From Shewanella sp. Isolate13 (GTDB taxonomy: Bacteria; Pseudomonadota; Gammaproteobacteria; Enterobacterales; Shewanellaceae), in the NCBI RefSeq assembly GCF_022398325.1, contig NZ_JAKEVD010000016.1, positions 37,170 through 101,169 on the forward strand: a stretch of DNA of 64,000 nt, given 5' to 3'. The position numbers and the translations under genes are program-made. The notes under the pieces were generated by a model. The model made no database searches. It had not been told where the DNA came from and was given only the letters and a program-made list of their open reading frames with translations. Of the stretch, positions 63,267 to 64,000 are shown in pieces (position 1 is the stretch's first letter; every line of letters begins with the position of its first letter).

Positions 63267-63605
63267 GGCGCTTTTATCAACTTTTTTACCACAATGCATA
63301 CAATAGACTTTATTGGTAAACCATAAGAAAGCAACTTCCAAACCACTGTCATGAGTATTACGTTTAACTTCCTTAAAACCTCTTACGGTTAACAACTTAC
63401 CGCATTCAGGACATTTTACAAAAAAAGCCAAAATATAGTGAGCAATGGAAAGCAGTGTACCAACAAGGATGCTGAAAAGTAGTAAGTAATCGTATTCACT
63501 ATTATTAGTGATAGATTTATAAGCAAGCCAAGGTATGAACATTGAAAAACAAAGAGTACCGATAATAATAAACCAAGCGCTTAAATTCCCTATCGATACT
63601 TTCAT
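63261..63605 (-). CDS. Cassette-encoded two-span membrane protein with zinc ribbon
   Basis: A 114-aa protein of unknown function. Two hydrophobic spans (WFIIIGTLCFSMFIPWLAY and YLLLFSILVGTLLSIAHYIL) are followed by a cytoplasmic or periplasmic tail with two Cys pairs, CPECGK and CMHCGK, spaced about 38 residues apart. Together they look like a zinc ribbon. The stop codon overlaps the attC core. This is a typical integron cassette gene with no assigned role. Confidence 0.72.
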   Translation of the reverse strand: MKVSIGNLSAWFIIIGTLCFSMFIPWLAYKSITNNSEYDYLLLFSILVGTLLSIAHYILAFFVKCPECGKLLTVRGFKEVKRNTHDSGLEVAFLWFTNKVYCMHCGKKVDKSAI

Positions 63606-63630
63606 TGTGCTCCCTCATCCTGAAAAGGCA

Positions 63631-63731
63631 TATAACGCCTGGCTCAGCGGTGAGTTAAACTGGCGATTGTTTTGCTGGTTTTTAGCAAAACAAGTGACAG
63701 TTTGACGAGTCCGATGCAGCCACTTGTTAGC
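63631..63731 (-). other. attC site 1
   Basis: About 101 bp. It contains a 10-bp perfect inverted repeat (ttgttttgct at 63667-63676, agcaaaacaa at 63684-63693) and outer dyads around cagtttgac/gttaaactg. Minus-strand cores are GCTAACAA and GCGTTATAT. Confidence 0.85.
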
Positions 63732-63987
63732 TTTTTCCATCTATATCTATAAGCTTCTCTAACTCTAAAATTATCCCATCAACCATAGCGGATATTCTTT
63801 TTCTATGCTTTTTAGCTTCAGAGCTCATGCGAAAATTTGTATAGCCTAAAAGAAGCATCAAGAAGAATAGGATGGTTACATAATAGTCATAAACAAATCC
63901 ATTACTACCAGGGATTCTGTCTACTAAGTAATCAGCGTTTCCATCCATAGAGAAAAAGAAAAAAATTATAAATAATGAATAAATCAT
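63727..63987 (-). CDS. Cassette-encoded small membrane protein
   Basis: An 86-aa protein with two hydrophobic segments (MIYSLFIIFFFFSM and YYVTILFFLMLLLGYTNF) and a basic then acidic helical tail (SSEAKKHRKRISAMVDGIILELEKL). Its stop codon overlaps the core of attC site 1. No family is recognised. The ATG at 63987 is only 13 bases from the window edge, so an upstream alternative start cannot be excluded. Confidence 0.65.
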   Translation of the reverse strand: MIYSLFIIFFFFSMDGNADYLVDRIPGSNGFVYDYYVTILFFLMLLLGYTNFRMSSEAKKHRKRISAMVDGIILELEKLIDIDGKS

Positions 63988-64000
63988 GAACCCTAAACGC

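Larger units (their letters stand above)
62481..64000 (-). mobile_element. Tail of an integron gene-cassette array (three cassettes)
   Basis: Three small leftward genes each end directly at an attC-like site. Every site begins (minus strand) with a TAACAA-type core touching the gene's stop codon and ends with GCGTTAT, with imperfect dyad symmetry between. No integrase gene is in the window. Since cassettes are normally read away from the integrase, intI would lie to the right of 64000, and 62481 would be the distal end of the array. Cassette order from the right: 63727-63987, 63261-63605, 62605-63168. Confidence 0.8.

Overview
The window looks like a chromosomal segment of a marine gammaproteobacterium, most probably Shewanella. 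The evidence is conserved gene order: recA/mutS/rpoS, then nlpD-pcm-surE-truD-ispF-ispD-ftsB, then eno-pyrG-mazG-relA-rlmD and barA, and later recN and the glyA-nrdR-ribD-ribC-ribBA-ribH-nusB-thiL-pgpA run. No rRNA or tRNA gene was seen. The genus call rests on recognising protein families, not on a database search.

Layout. 1-3.8 kb: the 5' part of recA (leftward, SOS-controlled) and mutS (rightward). 3.8-18.0 kb: a long leftward housekeeping block covering stationary-phase sigma factor, cell-wall amidase activation, protein repair, nucleotide and isoprenoid synthesis, division, glycolysis and (p)ppGpp synthesis. 18.1-26.8 kb: signalling genes, namely barA, a DUF416 gene, a LysR regulator, a hybrid sensor kinase and a REC-TPR (VieB-like) protein. 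26.8-33.2 kb: an apparently acquired redox/efflux block (LysR, atypical SDR, MFS, glutaredoxin-2-like protein, old yellow enzyme). It is flanked on both sides by non-coding stretches made of many small perfect hairpins. 33.3-44.7 kb: recN with tandem LexA boxes, the riboflavin/thiamine/NusB block, glyA and ettA. 45-54.3 kb: acyltransferase, Shewanella-like PPP phosphatase, an RND efflux pair, a NYN-domain protein and an iron alcohol dehydrogenase. 55-59.4 kb: a second, leftward RND efflux pair. 60.7-62 kb: NDH-2. 62.5-64 kb: three small gene cassettes, each followed by an attC-like site, which I read as the distal tail of an integron cassette array.

How the parts relate. The housekeeping blocks are classical operons separated by clear bidirectional or leftward terminators. 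The accessory content sits at two places, 26.8-33.2 kb and 62-64 kb. Both contain members of the same kind of hairpin-rich intergenic repeat, with a 21-bp block identical between 27187-27207 and 62306-62326. The less usual features are this repeat family, the integron tail, the redox island with its atypical SDR and monothiol glutaredoxin-like protein, and a possible small RNA near 54.6 kb.
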